Notes under the pieces: generated by a model
What the model saw: only the letters and a program-made list of their open reading frames with translations
Databases searched by the model: none
What the model was told of the DNA's origin: nothing
Position numbers and translations under genes: made by a program
In this document: positions 20,906 to 32,056 of the stretch, piece by piece
Layout: the number at the start of each line of letters is the position of its first letter
Position numbering within the stretch: position 1 is the stretch's first letter
Assembly: GCF_040958095.1 (NCBI RefSeq)
Contig: NC_091227.1
Location: forward strand, 21,736,526-21,800,525
Length of the DNA: 64,000 bases
Direction of reading: 5' to 3'
From: Procambarus clarkii
Taxonomy: Eukaryota > Arthropoda > Malacostraca > Decapoda > Cambaridae

Positions 20906-21045
20906 ACTTGGGCTGGATGGTAGAGCGACGGTCTCGCTTCATGCAGGTCGGCGTTCAATCCCCGACCGTCCAAGTGGTTGGTCACCATTCCTTTCCCCCC
21001 GTCCCAAATCCTAATCCTGACCCCTTCCCAGTTTGCAGGTCTATT
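20906..21045 (+). mobile_element. tRNA-like SINE family B, copy 2
   Basis: Starts acttgggctggatggtagag, then cgacggtctcgcttcatgca, GGCGTTCAATCCCC and gaccgtccaagtggttgg. The 3' part stops after ccttcccagt, before the usual tatatagtcgtaa end. Confidence 0.8.
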
Positions 21046-21214
21046 GATTTATAGATATATTGGATTTCCATGATTGGAAATAGGCCTATATGTCTTTGTT
21101 TATAATAGTATATAATTATTAGTTTTTCAAAAACATTTAAGATTTTGTCTCATATAGATTAATTAAATACTGCAGTCTATTATTGCTTGTTGAAGCAACA
21201 TGTGATATTCGTCC
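21046..21214. other. No feature seen
   Basis: AT-rich sequence without a recognisable element. Confidence 0.4.
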
Positions 21215-23417
21215 CTGTGTTGGTGAGGCCCTGAGTGTGTTGGTGAGGCCCTGAGTGTGTTGGTGAGGCCCTGAGTGTGTTGGTGAGGCCCTGAGTGTGT
21301 TGGTGAGGCCCCGAGTGTGTTGGTGAGGCCCCGAGTGTGTTGGTGAGGCCCTGAGTGTGCTGGTGAGGCCCTGAGTGTGCTGGTGAGGCCCCTGAGTGTA
21401 CTGGTGAGGCCCCGAGTGTGTTGGTGAGGCCCTGAGTGTGTTGGTGGGGCCCTGAGTGTGTTGGTGGGGCCCCGAGTGTGTTGGTGAGGCCCTGAGTGTG
21501 TTGGTGAGGGCCCTGAGTGTGTTGGTGAGGCCCTGAGTGTGTTGGTGGGGCCCTGAGTGTGTTGGTGGGGCCCCGAGTGTGTAGGTGAGGCCCTGAGTGT
21601 GTTGGTGAGGGCCCTGAGTGTGTTGGTGAGGCCCTGAGTGTGTTGGTGGGGCCCTGAGTGTGTTGGTGGGGCCCTGAGTGTGTTGGTGGGGCCCCGAGTG
21701 TGTTGGTGAGGCCCTGAGTGTGTTGGTGAGGGCCCTGAGTGTGTTGGTGAGGCCCTGAGTGTGTTGGTGGGGCCCTGAGTGTGTTGGTGGGGCCCCGAGT
21801 GTGTAGGTGAGGCCCTGAGTGTGTTGGTGAGGGCCCTGAGTGTGTTGGTGAGGCCCTGAGTGTGTTGGTGGGGCCCTGAGTGTGTTGGTGGGGCCCCGAG
21901 TGTGTTGGTGAGGCCCTGAGTGTGCTGGTGAGGCCCTGAGTGTGCTGGTGAGGCCCCTGAGTGTACTGGTGAGGCCCCGAGTGTGTTGGTGAGGCCCTGA
22001 GTGTGCTGGTGAGGCCCCGAGTGTGTTGGTGAGGCCCTGAGTGTGCTGGTGAGGCCCCGAGTGTGTTGGTGAGGCCCTGAGTGTGCTGGTGAGGCCCCGA
22101 GTGTGTTGGTGAGGCCCTGAGTGTGCTGGTGAGGCCCCGAGTGTGTTGGTGAGGCCCTGAGTGTGCTGGTGAGGCCCCTGAGTGTGTTGGTGAGGCCCTG
22201 AGTTTGTTGGTGAGGCCCTGAGTGTGTTGGTGAGGCCCTGAGTGTGTTGGTGAGGCCCTGAGTGTGTTGGTGAGGCCCTGAGTGTGTTGGTGAGGCCCTG
22301 AGTGTGTTGGTGAGGCCCTGAGTGTGTTGGTGAGGCCCTGAGTGTGTTGGTGAGGCCCTGAGTGTGTTGGTGAGGCCCTGAGTGTGTTGGTGAGGCCCTG
22401 AGTGTGTTGGTGAGGCCCCTGAGTGTGTTGGTGAGGCCCCTGAGTGTGTTGGTGAGGCCCCTGAGTGTGTTGGTGAGGCCCTGAGTGTGTTGGTGAGGCC
22501 CCTGAGTGTGTTGGTGAGGCCCCTGAGTGTGTTGGTGAGGCCCCTGAGTGTGTTGGTGAGGCCCCTGAGTGTGTTGGTTAGGTCCTGAGTGTGTTGGTGA
22601 GGTCCTGAGTGTGTTGGTGAGGCCCTGAGTGTGTTGGTGAGGCCCCTGAGTGTGTTGGTGAGGCCCTGAGTGTGTTGGTGAGGCCCCTGAGTGTGTTGGT
22701 GAGGCCCCTGAGTGTGTTGGTGAGGCCCCTGAGTGTGTTGGTTAGGTCCTGAGTGTGTTGGTGAGGCCCCTGAGTGTGTTGGTGAGGCCCTGAGTGTGTT
22801 GGTGAGGCCCTGAGTGTGTTGGTGAGGCCCTGAGTGTGTTGGTGAGGCCCCTGAGTGTGTTGGTGAGGCCCTGAGTGTGTTGGTGAGGCCCTGAGTGTGT
22901 TGGTGAGGCCCCTGAGTGTGTTGGTGAGGCCCCTGAGTGTGTTGGTGAGGCCCTGAGTGTGTTGGTGAGGCCCCTGAGTGTGTTGGTGAGGCCCCTGAGT
23001 GTGTTGGTGAGGCCCCTGAGTGTGTTGGTTAGGTCCTGCGTGTGTTGGTGAGGCCCTGAGTGTGTTGGTGAGGCCCTGAGTGTGTTGGTGAGGCCCTAAG
23101 TGTGTCGGTGAGGCCCTGAGTGTGTCGATGAGGCCCTGAGTGTGTGGGGGAGGCCCTGAGTGTGTTGGTGAGGCCCTGAGTGTGTTGGTGAGGTCCCTGA
23201 GTGTGTTGGTGGGGCCCTGAGTGTGTTGGTGAGGTCCTGAGTGTGTTGGTGAGGCCCTGAGTGTGTTGGTGAGGCCCTGAGTGTGTTGGTGAGGCCCCTG
23301 AGTGTGTTGGTGAGGCCCTGAGTGTGTTGGTGAGGCCCTGAGTGTGTTGGTGAGGCCCTGAGTGTGTTGGTGAGGCCCTGAGTGTGTTGGTGAGGCCCTG
23401 AGTGTGTGGGGGAGGTC
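21215..23417. repeat. 18-bp minisatellite, 2.2 kb, roughly 120 copies, with higher-order structure
   Basis: The basic unit is tgttggtgaggccctgag (18 bp) with 19-bp variants having an extra C or G. Groups of variants (ggggccctg, ggggccccg, gaggccctg, gagggccctg) recur together three to four times between 21437 and 21910. A two-unit alternation (tgtt...ctgag / tgct...ccgag) occurs at 21970-22170. The 333-residue minus-strand open frame over it is a product of the 18-bp period. Confidence 0.97.
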
Positions 23418-23984
23418 TGACTCCCCACGCCCCCACCATGGAGAACGAGCCACATTAGTCTGACCAATTATAATGGATATAAATTCTAGGTGTGTGGTGG
23501 AATAACGGTAATTAAGGTGGCGAGGCCCGCCCCTTACATGGTCGGTAATGCCAGCCCTCCCCCCCACACCCCACCACACACTCTCTCAAGGTCCAGAACC
23601 CGCTCCTGTTGGTCCTGTTGCGCCTGTCATTCCTCCTCCTGTTACTCCTGTCCCTCTTACACCTGTTGCTCACTTTACTCTTAGTGAGACAACATATCTT
23701 CGTATCATCCTTTGCAGAGGAGAGCAAAATCAGTTATGAAGACTACTATGATGACACTGAAAAATTTCACTTCAAGCCAGTATTAGTGAAGTTTATATTG
23801 TAACTCACTTTCCCCTCTCAGTGCAGGAGAGAAGTCCGTACTATAATTCAAAGAACATATATTTCACACATAGACACATATAATTATTAGAAAGAAGATA
23901 GGTTTGAGAAGTGATCTTCGTTGGAGTACGCTGGCGATATCTGGCGATTCTTTAAGATCTGATTCCTCACAGTGACTGTCTTCT
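23418..23984. other. No gene seen; possible tiny RT remnant
   Basis: The minus strand near 23690-23727 reads AKDDTKICCLTKS, which could be a corrupted FADDTKI box of a LINE, but the context is too poor to call. The rest is unassigned. Confidence 0.35.
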
Positions 23985-24745
23985 GTTACTTAGGAACACC
24001 CTTGGTGCATCTTTTCCGGCACTCTTTCCTGTTTCTCCAACTTATACCCTTAGTCTCTTACTGGGTACTGTGTCAAAGGGTCCAACTTATACCATTAGTC
24101 TCTTACTGGGTACTGTGTCAAAGGGTTCAACTTATACCATTAGTCTCTTACTGGGTACTGTGTCAAAGGGTTCAACTTATACCCTTAGTCTCTTACTGGG
24201 TACTGTGTCAAAGGGTTCAACTTATACCCTTAGTCTCTTACTGGGTACTGTGTCAAAGGGTTCAACTTATACCCTTAGTCTCTTACTGGGTACTGTGTCA
24301 AAGGGTTCAACTTATACCCTTAGTCTCTTACTGGGTACTGTGTCAAAGGGTTCAACTTATACCCTTAGTCTCTTACTGGGTACTGTGTCAAAGGGTCCAA
24401 CTTATACCCTTAGTCTCTTACTGGGTACTGTGTCAAAGGGTCCAACTTATACCCTTAGTCTCTTACTGGGTACTGTGTCAAAGGGTTCAACTTATACCCT
24501 TAGTCTCTTACTGGGTACTGTGTCAAAGGGTTCAACTTATACCCTTAGTCTCTTACTGGGTACTGTGTCAAAGGGTCCAACTTATACCCTTAGTCTCTTA
24601 CTGGGTACTGTGTCAAAGGGTTTCTGGTAATCCATAAATATGCAGTGCTGCCTTTGCCTTCCTGTTTTGTATGATTTCTGGCGCCTAGTCGTAGAATTAT
24701 ACTAAAATTGGGAGGCAAGATTTCCAGCCCTCGACCTGTGGTGAC
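23985..24745 (-). mobile_element. Decayed LINE RT fragment containing a minisatellite
   Basis: The flanks match the palm region of LINE E on the minus strand. The left flank tttcctgtttctccaactta corresponds to cctgcctgtctctccagctt at 29816. The right flank tgtcaaagggtttctggtaa, ataaatatgcagt and gtcgtagaattatac correspond to 29861-29950 (ctttccgacaatccaagaaaatg, gatcgtagaattcta). Between them one 45-bp piece is repeated 13 times. Confidence 0.75.
24038..24622. repeat. 45-bp minisatellite, 13 copies, derived from LINE RT
   Basis: The unit contains caacttatacccttagtctc then ttactgggtactgtgtcaaa, the complement of the codons for the FDTVPHKRLVHKLE segment of the reverse transcriptase. Copies differ only at a few sites (ttcaac/tccaac, ccatta/ccctta). 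The 221-residue plus-strand frame is an artefact of a 15-codon period. Confidence 0.93.
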
Positions 24746-25319
24746 GACGTGTTACAATGCCCCTGCTACTACACAACTGCTGAAGGTGAGGTGAACTGTG
24801 TCTCACAATACATGTGCAGGGAACTCCCTTCAAGCCACGTCAATGCATCTGTCTTCCACCTTTCTGTTGCGTCTCATATTTCCAGTGACTTATTACATAC
24901 CATAGAAAACGGCAAGTATAGGACCTCCGCTCCTTGGCAAAATAAAAGTATTCTTTTGTAACCATGATGAGACTGTGTGGTCCAGCAGCAATTGTTGGGT
25001 GTAGCTCCAGGGGATGCTGCCTTACTTCATCTCTGGTAGTCTCAAGGTCTCAGTACTTCTTGGTTTAACATAGTCTCCCTCAGTTCAGGTGATTTTCCTT
25101 CCTTTATTGTAAATACTTCTTGAAAGCTTGAAATCTGTTGAGTTCCTCACACACCTTGCTGTCATTCTCTGTGAGCATGTCTTCCCTGTTTTCAATTTCA
25201 TCCCCTGTACATTTACTGTTGAATGTGAGGGAGAAGGTGAGGGAAAATTGGAGGATCAGGGAAAACTGGCTAGAGGGGAATGCTAAGAGATGGGAGGGGA
25301 GAGGAATGTGAAGTGGGGA
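24746..25319. other. No gene seen
   Basis: Unassigned; possible old LINE flank. No supportable frame. Confidence 0.35.
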
Positions 25320-25480
25320 AGGGGGGGGGGTGGTGTAGGTTGTGGGGTGGGAGATGGTGCAATATGGGGTGATGGTGGGGGGTAGAGGGGATGCTGGGGG
25401 TTTGATTTGGGGTAGGGTGGTGGTACGGGGGGATGGTAGAGGTTGCTGGGTGAGGGGGAGGGGATAGTGGAGGTTGTGGG
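25320..25480. repeat. G/T-rich low-complexity tract
   Basis: Irregular ggtggtg, ggatggt and gggg words. The minus strand is Pro/His-rich when translated, a composition artefact. Confidence 0.6.
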
Positions 25481-25567
25481 ATCACAGATAAATCAATAAA
25501 TCAGATTACGTCTGGCAGAAACGATAAGAGACCTGCCGGATCTATAACTCTGCCTTTGTTGGTACAG

Positions 25568-25705
25568 AACCCCCCCCCCCCACCCCTCACGCCCACCCCT
25601 CACACCCATCCCTCACACTCACCCCTCACACCCATCCCTCACGCCCATCCCTCACACCCATCCCTCACGCCCATTCCTCACCTCACGTCCACCGTCACGC
25701 CCATT
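25568..25705. repeat. CACCCATCCCT-like minisatellite
   Basis: Repeats of cacccatccctca with cgcccatccctca variants, about ten copies. C-rich with hardly any G on the + strand. Confidence 0.85.
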
Positions 25706-25974
25706 TCATGTAAACCTTACCCCCACCGCCACACCCGCCCGCCCGCAAACGTCCAGTGCCTGACATCATTCCAACGCCTATCAGTACGCCCACACTCATA
25801 CCCACCCCCAGCTGCACGCCCACGCCAGTCAAGAGGGAAGAGGTGTAAGTGTGGAAGACTGGAGGGTGGTGGTGGTGGGGGTGCTTACCTAATAGTACTC
25901 GCCTAACATTGACTACGGGGATGTAAAACCTTCCTCTTTATGCTCCGCCTACGACCCTTCATTTAGCTTGATTG

Positions 25975-26140
25975 GTTACCTTGAGGTGTTTTCGGTGCTT
26001 AGCGTCCCCGCGGCCCGGTCGTCGACCAGGCCTCCTCGTTGAATTGGTCAACCAGGCTGTTGGACGCGGCTGCTCCCAGCCTGACGTATGAGTCACAGCC
26101 TGGTTGATCAGGTATCCTTTGGAGGTGCTTATCGAGTTCT
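25975..26140 (-). mobile_element. LINE family III 3'-end fragment
   Basis: The plus strand reads gcgtccccgcggcccggtcg, tcgaccaggcctcct, caaccaggctgttggacgcg and gacgtatgagtcacagcctg, the complement of 41272-41390. This is one of the longest copies of the tail. Confidence 0.78.
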
Positions 26141-26149
26141 TATCAAGTT

Positions 26150-26460
26150 GCTTATCTTATCTTATCGAGCTTATCTAGCTTGATTGGTTTGAATTTGCAT
26201 ATTTGTTCTTGTTTGAATTCTTTGTAAACTGGATGGAGGTGGTTTCCACAACTTCCTCTTTCAGTTCATTCCAATTACGAGTATTTCCTTCCATTTCTTC
26301 CACTCATTAGCGACTCCAGTTTCCACTTGTGTCCTCTTCTCCTACTTTCTCTGACATTAAAGAGGTTGTCCTTGTCCACCTTGTTAATTAACCCCCTCAG
26401 TCTTGTATGTTGTGATCGATCATATTCCTTCTGTTTCTTCCCACGTCTCCGTAGTCACTA
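26150..26460 (-). mobile_element. Decayed LINE RT C-terminal relic
   Basis: The plus-strand phrases ggatggaggtggtttccaca, agcgactccagtttccactt, gtgtcctcttct and aaagaggttgtccttgtcca are complements of the WKLE.. and EVVEATSIH-like C-terminal coding region. Frames are broken. Confidence 0.6.
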
Positions 26461-26465
26461 TGAGC

Positions 26466-26530
26466 CACTACGGGATCACCATAGCCCGTGCTACAAGGAA
26501 CGTTTTGTTCCAAGTAGCTGAATCTAAAAC
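26466..26530. repeat. Short dispersed element, copy of 3725-3800
   Basis: The match covers actacggg-tcaccatagcccgtgctac, the GGAAC...GTTCC stem and gaatcta-aacaac. Confidence 0.55.
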
Positions 26531-26744
26531 AACATTTAAATCACGTTAATGTGATTTGTGTGTGATTATAAAGTGTTGTTGTTCTATGTTCTAAATATTG
26601 GGAGGTTACCGAGTAATAAAATGGTATCTAAATGAGGTGGAGACAAAGTTTAGGTAAAGTTTAGGTAAACTGTGAGGTAACTGAGGTGTGAGGTGGCAGA
26701 GATTAATGAGGAGAGCTTAAGGTAATCTTAAGTGTAAACATCAT

Positions 26745-26958
26745 GCTTGGCTCCACTAACATGCTCCACTAACATGCTCAGCTAACATGCTCAGCTAACA
26801 TGCTCGGCTAACATGCTCAGCTAACATGCTCCACTAACATGCTCCACTAACATGCTCAGCTAACATGCTCAGCTAACATGCTCAGCTAACATGCTCCACT
26901 AACATGCTCAGCTAACATGCTCAGCTAACATGCTCAGCTAACATGCTCAGCTAACATG
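26745..26958. repeat. 13-bp minisatellite, about 16 copies
   Basis: Units aacatgctcagct, aacatgctccact and aacatgctcggct are mixed without strict order. Confidence 0.95.
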
Positions 26959-27019
26959 GGAAGAGCACAAGAACTAAAGGTGCAAAAGATATACTGGTCC
27001 ATAAGAGCCCAATATGTCT

Positions 27020-27880
27020 CACCTCCACTTGATCACGTGTATCAACAGGTTGATAATAGACATGGGATCAAGTAATCCCATGTCTATTATATTACCTGCC
27101 AATTTGTTCCATAGACCAACCATTCTACTTCCAAGCCAGTATTTACCCAGGTCTTTCCTGAATCTAAACTTATCAAATATATTTTGAGTGTTTTGTGTTC
27201 TATTTCGTGTTGATATATCTTGTACCTTAATAATATCTCATTTGTTATAGGCTTTTAGCCATTTGTATAGTTCAGTCATGTCTCCCGTAACTCATCGCCC
27301 CTCTAGGCCAAGGCTTGGGGGAGTAGAACTCCTAGAACCTCATCCAGGTACAATCCAGGTATAGACTGCAAATTGAGCTTTTTTAATCTCGCTGCATATA
27401 GAAAATTCGTAATTTTGTTTGTAAGTTCGCATTAAGTTTGTTATCTTTCTCTGAAGATGTTCAAGCCAATACTGTTCTATAGCATGATGACCAAAATTGA
27501 GCAGCATCGCCTAAATAGGCCTAACAAGAGCCAGGTAACATTGACAAGTAACTTGAGGTATTTTGTAGGTAACACTTCTGTAGGTAAATCCTAATATTCT
27601 GTTTGCCTTCTTGGTGAGGAGGCTTCCCTGTTACTGGTTCGGTAACAGGGTTGTTGATTTGTGGAACCAATTACCGCCTTACATAATAGAAGTAGGATCT
27701 TTTCATTGTTTCAAGCGTAGGTTAGACATATATATGAATGAGTTTGGGTGGGTATAAATAGGAGCTGCCTCGTATGGGTCATTAGGCCTTCTACAGTTAT
27801 CTTCTTTTTTAGGTTCTTCCAAACATTCATACATACAGTTTTCTCTATAGATCCATGTTAATTATGGCTCACAGATATCT
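27020..27880 (-). mobile_element. Decayed CR1-like LINE relic
   Basis: Plus-strand phrases such as tgccaatttgttccatagac, tatagttcagtcatgtctcc and tttctctgaagatgttcaag follow the pattern of the complement of LINE RT C-termini at 17.1-17.4 and 63.5-64 kb. It is strongly diverged. It contains a perfect hairpin at 27053-27090 (16-bp arms) and a smaller one near 27628-27650 (CCTGTTAC / GTAACAGG). Confidence 0.5.
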
Positions 27881-28716
27881 TTTTTTATTATTCAATACCA
27901 TCAAGTTGATATCTGGCAACGCTATCATCGTTACCTAGCCTCAGAGCCATACATTTGTCAGCATTAAAACTGCCTCTGTCAATCATTCGTCTATTTCAAA
28001 AGACTCTAGATAGTTTTGAAGCAATGTTGAACCTTCCGAATGTACAGAGTGTCCCAGAATTAGCTGTTTCTATGAAATTGCAAGAATTATAAAAAAAGGT
28101 CGTGTTTATTGATGTTTATCATTTTTAATGTATGTTATAAATGTAAACATTTTTCAATTGTTTCATCCGTTTTCAGAACTCTAATAATGAATACGGCAAA
28201 ATAAAGAACCTTTTTACAACCTCCCTTATGAACGGGTTACGATATAATGAAATCCTAGAAGGATCTGCAAAGAAATTTTACAGAATCGCTCCTACAGACA
28301 CAGCGAGTCTTGGGAACAAATTTAAGAACTGGATGGGTACAAAATGTGGTTCACGATGCTAAAGTTAGATATGAAATGTGTAGGGATTCAGGCGGAGCAC
28401 ATGTTGATTGTTCTCTGTTAAGATTGACTTATGATTTATAAATCTACCTGTTTTTTTGTATCAAAATTAGGTAATAACATGAAATTATGAGCTTGAAACT
28501 GTTGACATTTGTATGCATTACATTTGACCTTTTAAATATGTGTCCAATGATTTCCCCAGTACCTGTATTCCTCAATTTACAGCAGTGATAGGCCTAGGCT
28601 CTTAAAAATGTTATTTCAGTGCTAGACCTATAGGTGGCATTCTTCCGTGAATATTCGTGTTACAGTTTGATTGTTAGCCCTTGAATGACACATTATTAAT
28701 GTAACTGGTATACCAC
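27881..28716. other. No gene seen
   Basis: AT-rich. The phrase at 28190-28360 (translating in part to SLGNKFKNWMGTK) could be the ghost of a coding element, but I recognise no family. Confidence 0.35.
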
Positions 28717-28726
28717 TGTGTGTACT
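28717..28726. repeat. Short GT run at the 3' end of LINE E
   Basis: Only a few GT dinucleotides (tgtgtgt) precede the tail repeat. This is the weakest 3' (AC)n junction of the five LINE copies. Confidence 0.7.
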
Positions 28727-29973
28727 CACCTAGTTGTACTCACCTAGTTGTGTTTGCGGGGGTTGAGCTCTGGCTCTTTGGTCCCGCCTCTCAACCGTCA
28801 ATCAACAGGTGTACAGATTCCTGAGCCTATCGGGCTCTGTCATATCTACACTTGAAACTGTGTATGGAGTCAGCCTCCACCACATCACTTCCTAATGCAT
28901 TCCATTTGTCAACCACTCTGACACTAAAAAAGTTCATTCTAATATCTCTGTGGCTCATTTGGGCACTCAGTTTCCACCTGTGTCCCCTTGTGCGTGTTCC
29001 CCTTGTGTTAAATAGACTGTCTTTATCTACCCTATCAATCCCCTTCAGAATCTTGAATGTGGTGATCATGTCCCCCCTAACTCTTCTGTCTTCCAGCGAA
29101 GTGAGGTTTAATTCCCGTAGTCTCTCCTCGTAGCTCATACCTCTCAGCTCGGGTACTAGTCTGGTGGCAAACCTTTGAACCTTTTCCAGTTTAGTCTTAT
29201 CCTTGACTAGATATGGACTCCATGCTGGGGCTGCATACTCCAGGATTGGCCTGACATATGTGGTATACAAAGTTTTGAATGATTCTTTACACAAGTTTCT
29301 GAATGCCGTTCGTATGTTGGCCAGCCTGGCATATGCCGCTGATGTTATCCGCTTGATATGTGCTGCAGGAGACAGGTCTGGCGTGATATCAACCCCCAAG
29401 TCTTTTTCCTTCTCTGACTCCTGAAGAATTTCCTCTCCCAGATGATACCTTGTATCTGGCCTCCTGCTCCCTACACCTATCTTCATTACATTACATTTGG
29501 TTGGGTTAAACTCTAACAACCATTTGTTCGACCATTCCTTCAGCTTGTCTAGGTCTTCTTGAAGCCTCAAACAGTCCTCTTCTGTTTTAATCCTTCTCAT
29601 AATTTTAGCATCGTCCGCAAACATTGAGAGAAATGAATCGATACCCTCCGGGAGATCATTTACATATATCAGAAACAAGATAGGACCGAGTACAGAGCCC
29701 TGTGGGACTCCACTGGCGACTTCACGCCAATCGGAGGTCTCACCCCTCACCGTAACTCTCTGCTTCCTATTGCTTAGATACTCCCTTATCCACTGGAGCA
29801 CCTTACCAGCTACACCTGCCTGTCTCTCCAGCTTATGTACCAGCCTCTTATGCGGTACTGTGTCAAAGGCTTTCCGACAATCCAAGAAAATGCAGTCCGC
29901 CCAGCCCTCTCTTTCTTGCTTAATCTGTGTCACCTGATCGTAGAATTCTATCAAGCCTGTAAGGCAAGATTTA

Positions 29974-29980
<7 letters not shown>
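28722..29980 (-). mobile_element. LINE family II, copy E: most complete RT
   Basis: The minus-strand frame is open from 29980 to 28827, beginning EGKSCLTGLIEFYDQVTQIK. Motifs in order: FLDCRKAFDTVPHKRLVHKL (first catalytic Asp), SGVPQGSVLGPILFLIYVND, FLSMFADDAKIMRRI (catalytic box), WLLEFNPTKCNVMKIGVGSR, SPAAHIKRITSAAYARLANI, YVRPILEYAAPAWSP, and a C-terminus ending KCRYDRAR. The 3' UTR (28722-28826) has the conserved GAGC/ccgcc hairpin and two actaggtgagtac repeats. The endonuclease part is missing. No internal stop, so the copy is young. Confidence 0.93.

Positions 29981-30052
<72 letters not shown>
29981..30052. repeat. (GT)n microsatellite at the 5' junction of LINE E
   Basis: About 36 GT repeats begin right where the LINE sequence ends. 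Confidence 0.97.
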
Positions 30053-30053
<1 letters not shown>

Positions 30054-31090
30054 AGCAAGCTTGTCTAAACAGTTGTTGGCTGATAATCGTCGGCTCTCTC
30101 TGTGACCCTGTCTCTTGTCATAGTTCTCTGCTACAGTTGAACAATTGCCCTCTCATATATTAAGTATTAACACACTCTCCATTCTCTCTTCCACCTCACT
30201 GTAGCCTTCCCTCCCACACCACCTTGGCTGCCTTCCATCCCCACCTCCTTGGCTGCCTTTCCTGCCCCCACCTGCCTGCCTTTCTTCCCCACCTGCCTGC
30301 TTTCCCTTCCCCTTCTTCCTGGCCGTGTAAGACCCACCAGCATCTCAGCATTAAACATATTGCCCTCATGCATTATTCCTGAGAACCTCAATTGTACCTC
30401 TTCCCAGGGGTCGCTAGTCCCCCCTCACCCCCAGAGGGACGTGACAGGGTCCAGTTGTGAGCTACTAGGGGCAGGGGAGGTGGTGAGGCACTCCAGGGAA
30501 GATGAGGCACGAAGGTGCCAAATATGTTGCCCTAAAAACTGCTGAGCCACCCCTAGTCCCTTCCCCTGTATTTCCCTGTGGGAGTGTCCCAGTGGTCAGG
30601 GTCCCCTGCTAAGGGTTTACTAACCCTGGGGGAAGGAGGTTGGTTAGTGAGAGTGAAAGTTTTTTTAGAATTATACTTCAGTATATCTTGGATTCTCCGG
30701 GCTCGAACACCTACCCTATAAGAGGCGAGGCCATCGCTGCACGGTTAATCCCGGGCATTAAGAACAGTAATTGAAAGTAGAAATACCATATGTACACTAA
30801 GAGACAATTATATCAATATTAATGGCCCAAGAATTTTCAGAACCCTTCCTCTGTCAGTGTTGAAAAAGGAACTTGATAAACACCTCAAATAAACCGGGCA
30901 ATATTTCGTACACCAGAATTTGAGCTGCAGCATCTAGCAGCCTGGTTGATCCGACCTGGCCAGGGACCGGTTTTCTTTCCATTTTGAAAGTGGCCATTTA
31001 ACGTTGCTGGGTCTTTGTCTCCGTGTATTACCTGTCCAGTTATACCGTGATAAACACATTTGCAAATGTTGCTGTACACTTCGGCATCTA
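30053..31090. other. No gene seen; pyrimidine-rich and a tRNA-like ghost
   Basis: 30178-30320 is C/T-rich with imperfect cacctccttggctgcctt words. 30690-30765 (gggctcgaacacctacccta ... gcaaggccatcg-like) resembles the complement of a tRNA-like SINE head. 30930-30975 carries a LINE-tail-like cagcctggttgatccgacc. Confidence 0.4.
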
Positions 31091-31099
31091 AATTATCTA

Positions 31100-31500
31100 T
31101 ACATACCGTACAGTGGACAGTAAAGGCCCATGAACAGAGCCGTGGGGCAATCCACCCGTCACTCTGGCCTCCAACAGGGCTCAGTCCTTGACTCCATACA
31201 ATTTGTGACGCCCATCAGTGACCTACCGAGAAGACGATGCAAAGTTAATGAGAAGTGTGATACTGTACAATACAGCTCGAGGACCCGAACACGCAGCAAG
31301 TTTACCCACACAGTCGGTCAGTAGCCGTAATTACCAGTTAACGTAATGCATTTTGAGAGTGAAGAGAATGGGGGAGAAAGACATGGCCACGAATCATGAG
31401 GAAGACTTGGGAATGTACGTAACGCTCACTAACATGAATATCATCAGCAGGTATGCAACACACCTTTCAGACAAGGTGGATGTGCTCTGGCATGAGTGGA
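31100..31500 (+). mobile_element. Decayed LINE RT relic
   Basis: The translation contains GLQQGSVLDSIQFVTPISDLP, a corrupted GVPQGSVLGPILFLIYVNDLP box, then gacgatgcaaagttaatgag (the DDAKLM box with the frame lost). 31395-31480 (EEDLGMYVTLTNMNIISRYA) echoes the RDLGVDVTPNL region. 31526-31567 is a hairpin with perfect 13-bp arms. Confidence 0.6.
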
Positions 31501-32056
31501 CACAAGTGAGACTCGGGACACGGCGTTCCACTACACGGGGTTCTTCAACTATCGCCGTGTAGTGGAAGAACTAAGGCAGAGGCGGTGGCAAGGCATGGTG
31601 GTAACAAGATGTCTAGGACTCATAGGTGAGGAAGAGCATTGCAGCACAACGACATCAGATGTGATAGAGTTGGTTGAAACAGGCCTCAGGGCTGATGCCA
31701 ACTAAGAACCTACCAGAGGCACTGTCAGGCTGTTCAATGCCCAAAAGAAGCATAACCAGCATGGTGTTTGTTATTTTAATTAGAGGAATCACCAGGTTAA
31801 GTTTATGAGCTGGATCAGGGTTAATGATTAATGTAAAGTGTACAGTTTAAGCCTAAGTTATGTTGGATTATAGTTTGGTCAGCACCTTTGTGATCACTGT
31901 GAGTAAACAGTGTTTGTGAATAAATAAGTTTAACATTATTACTGAATTCAATTTTTATGTATTTGGGATACTGGTGGAGTTATTGAGCAGGGACGACCAG
32001 GAGTGTGTATATCTGACAGTAGGAGATTTTCTTGATCCCACTCCCTGAAAAAAGAC
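31501..32056. other. No gene seen
   Basis: 31690-31740 (actaagaacctaccagaggc, actgtcaggctgttcaatgc) resembles a LINE 3' coding end; the rest is AT-rich. Confidence 0.35.

Noticed and set aside
28190-28360. Unknown transposase remnant
   Set aside because: A short readable stretch but no family motif; too weak to call.
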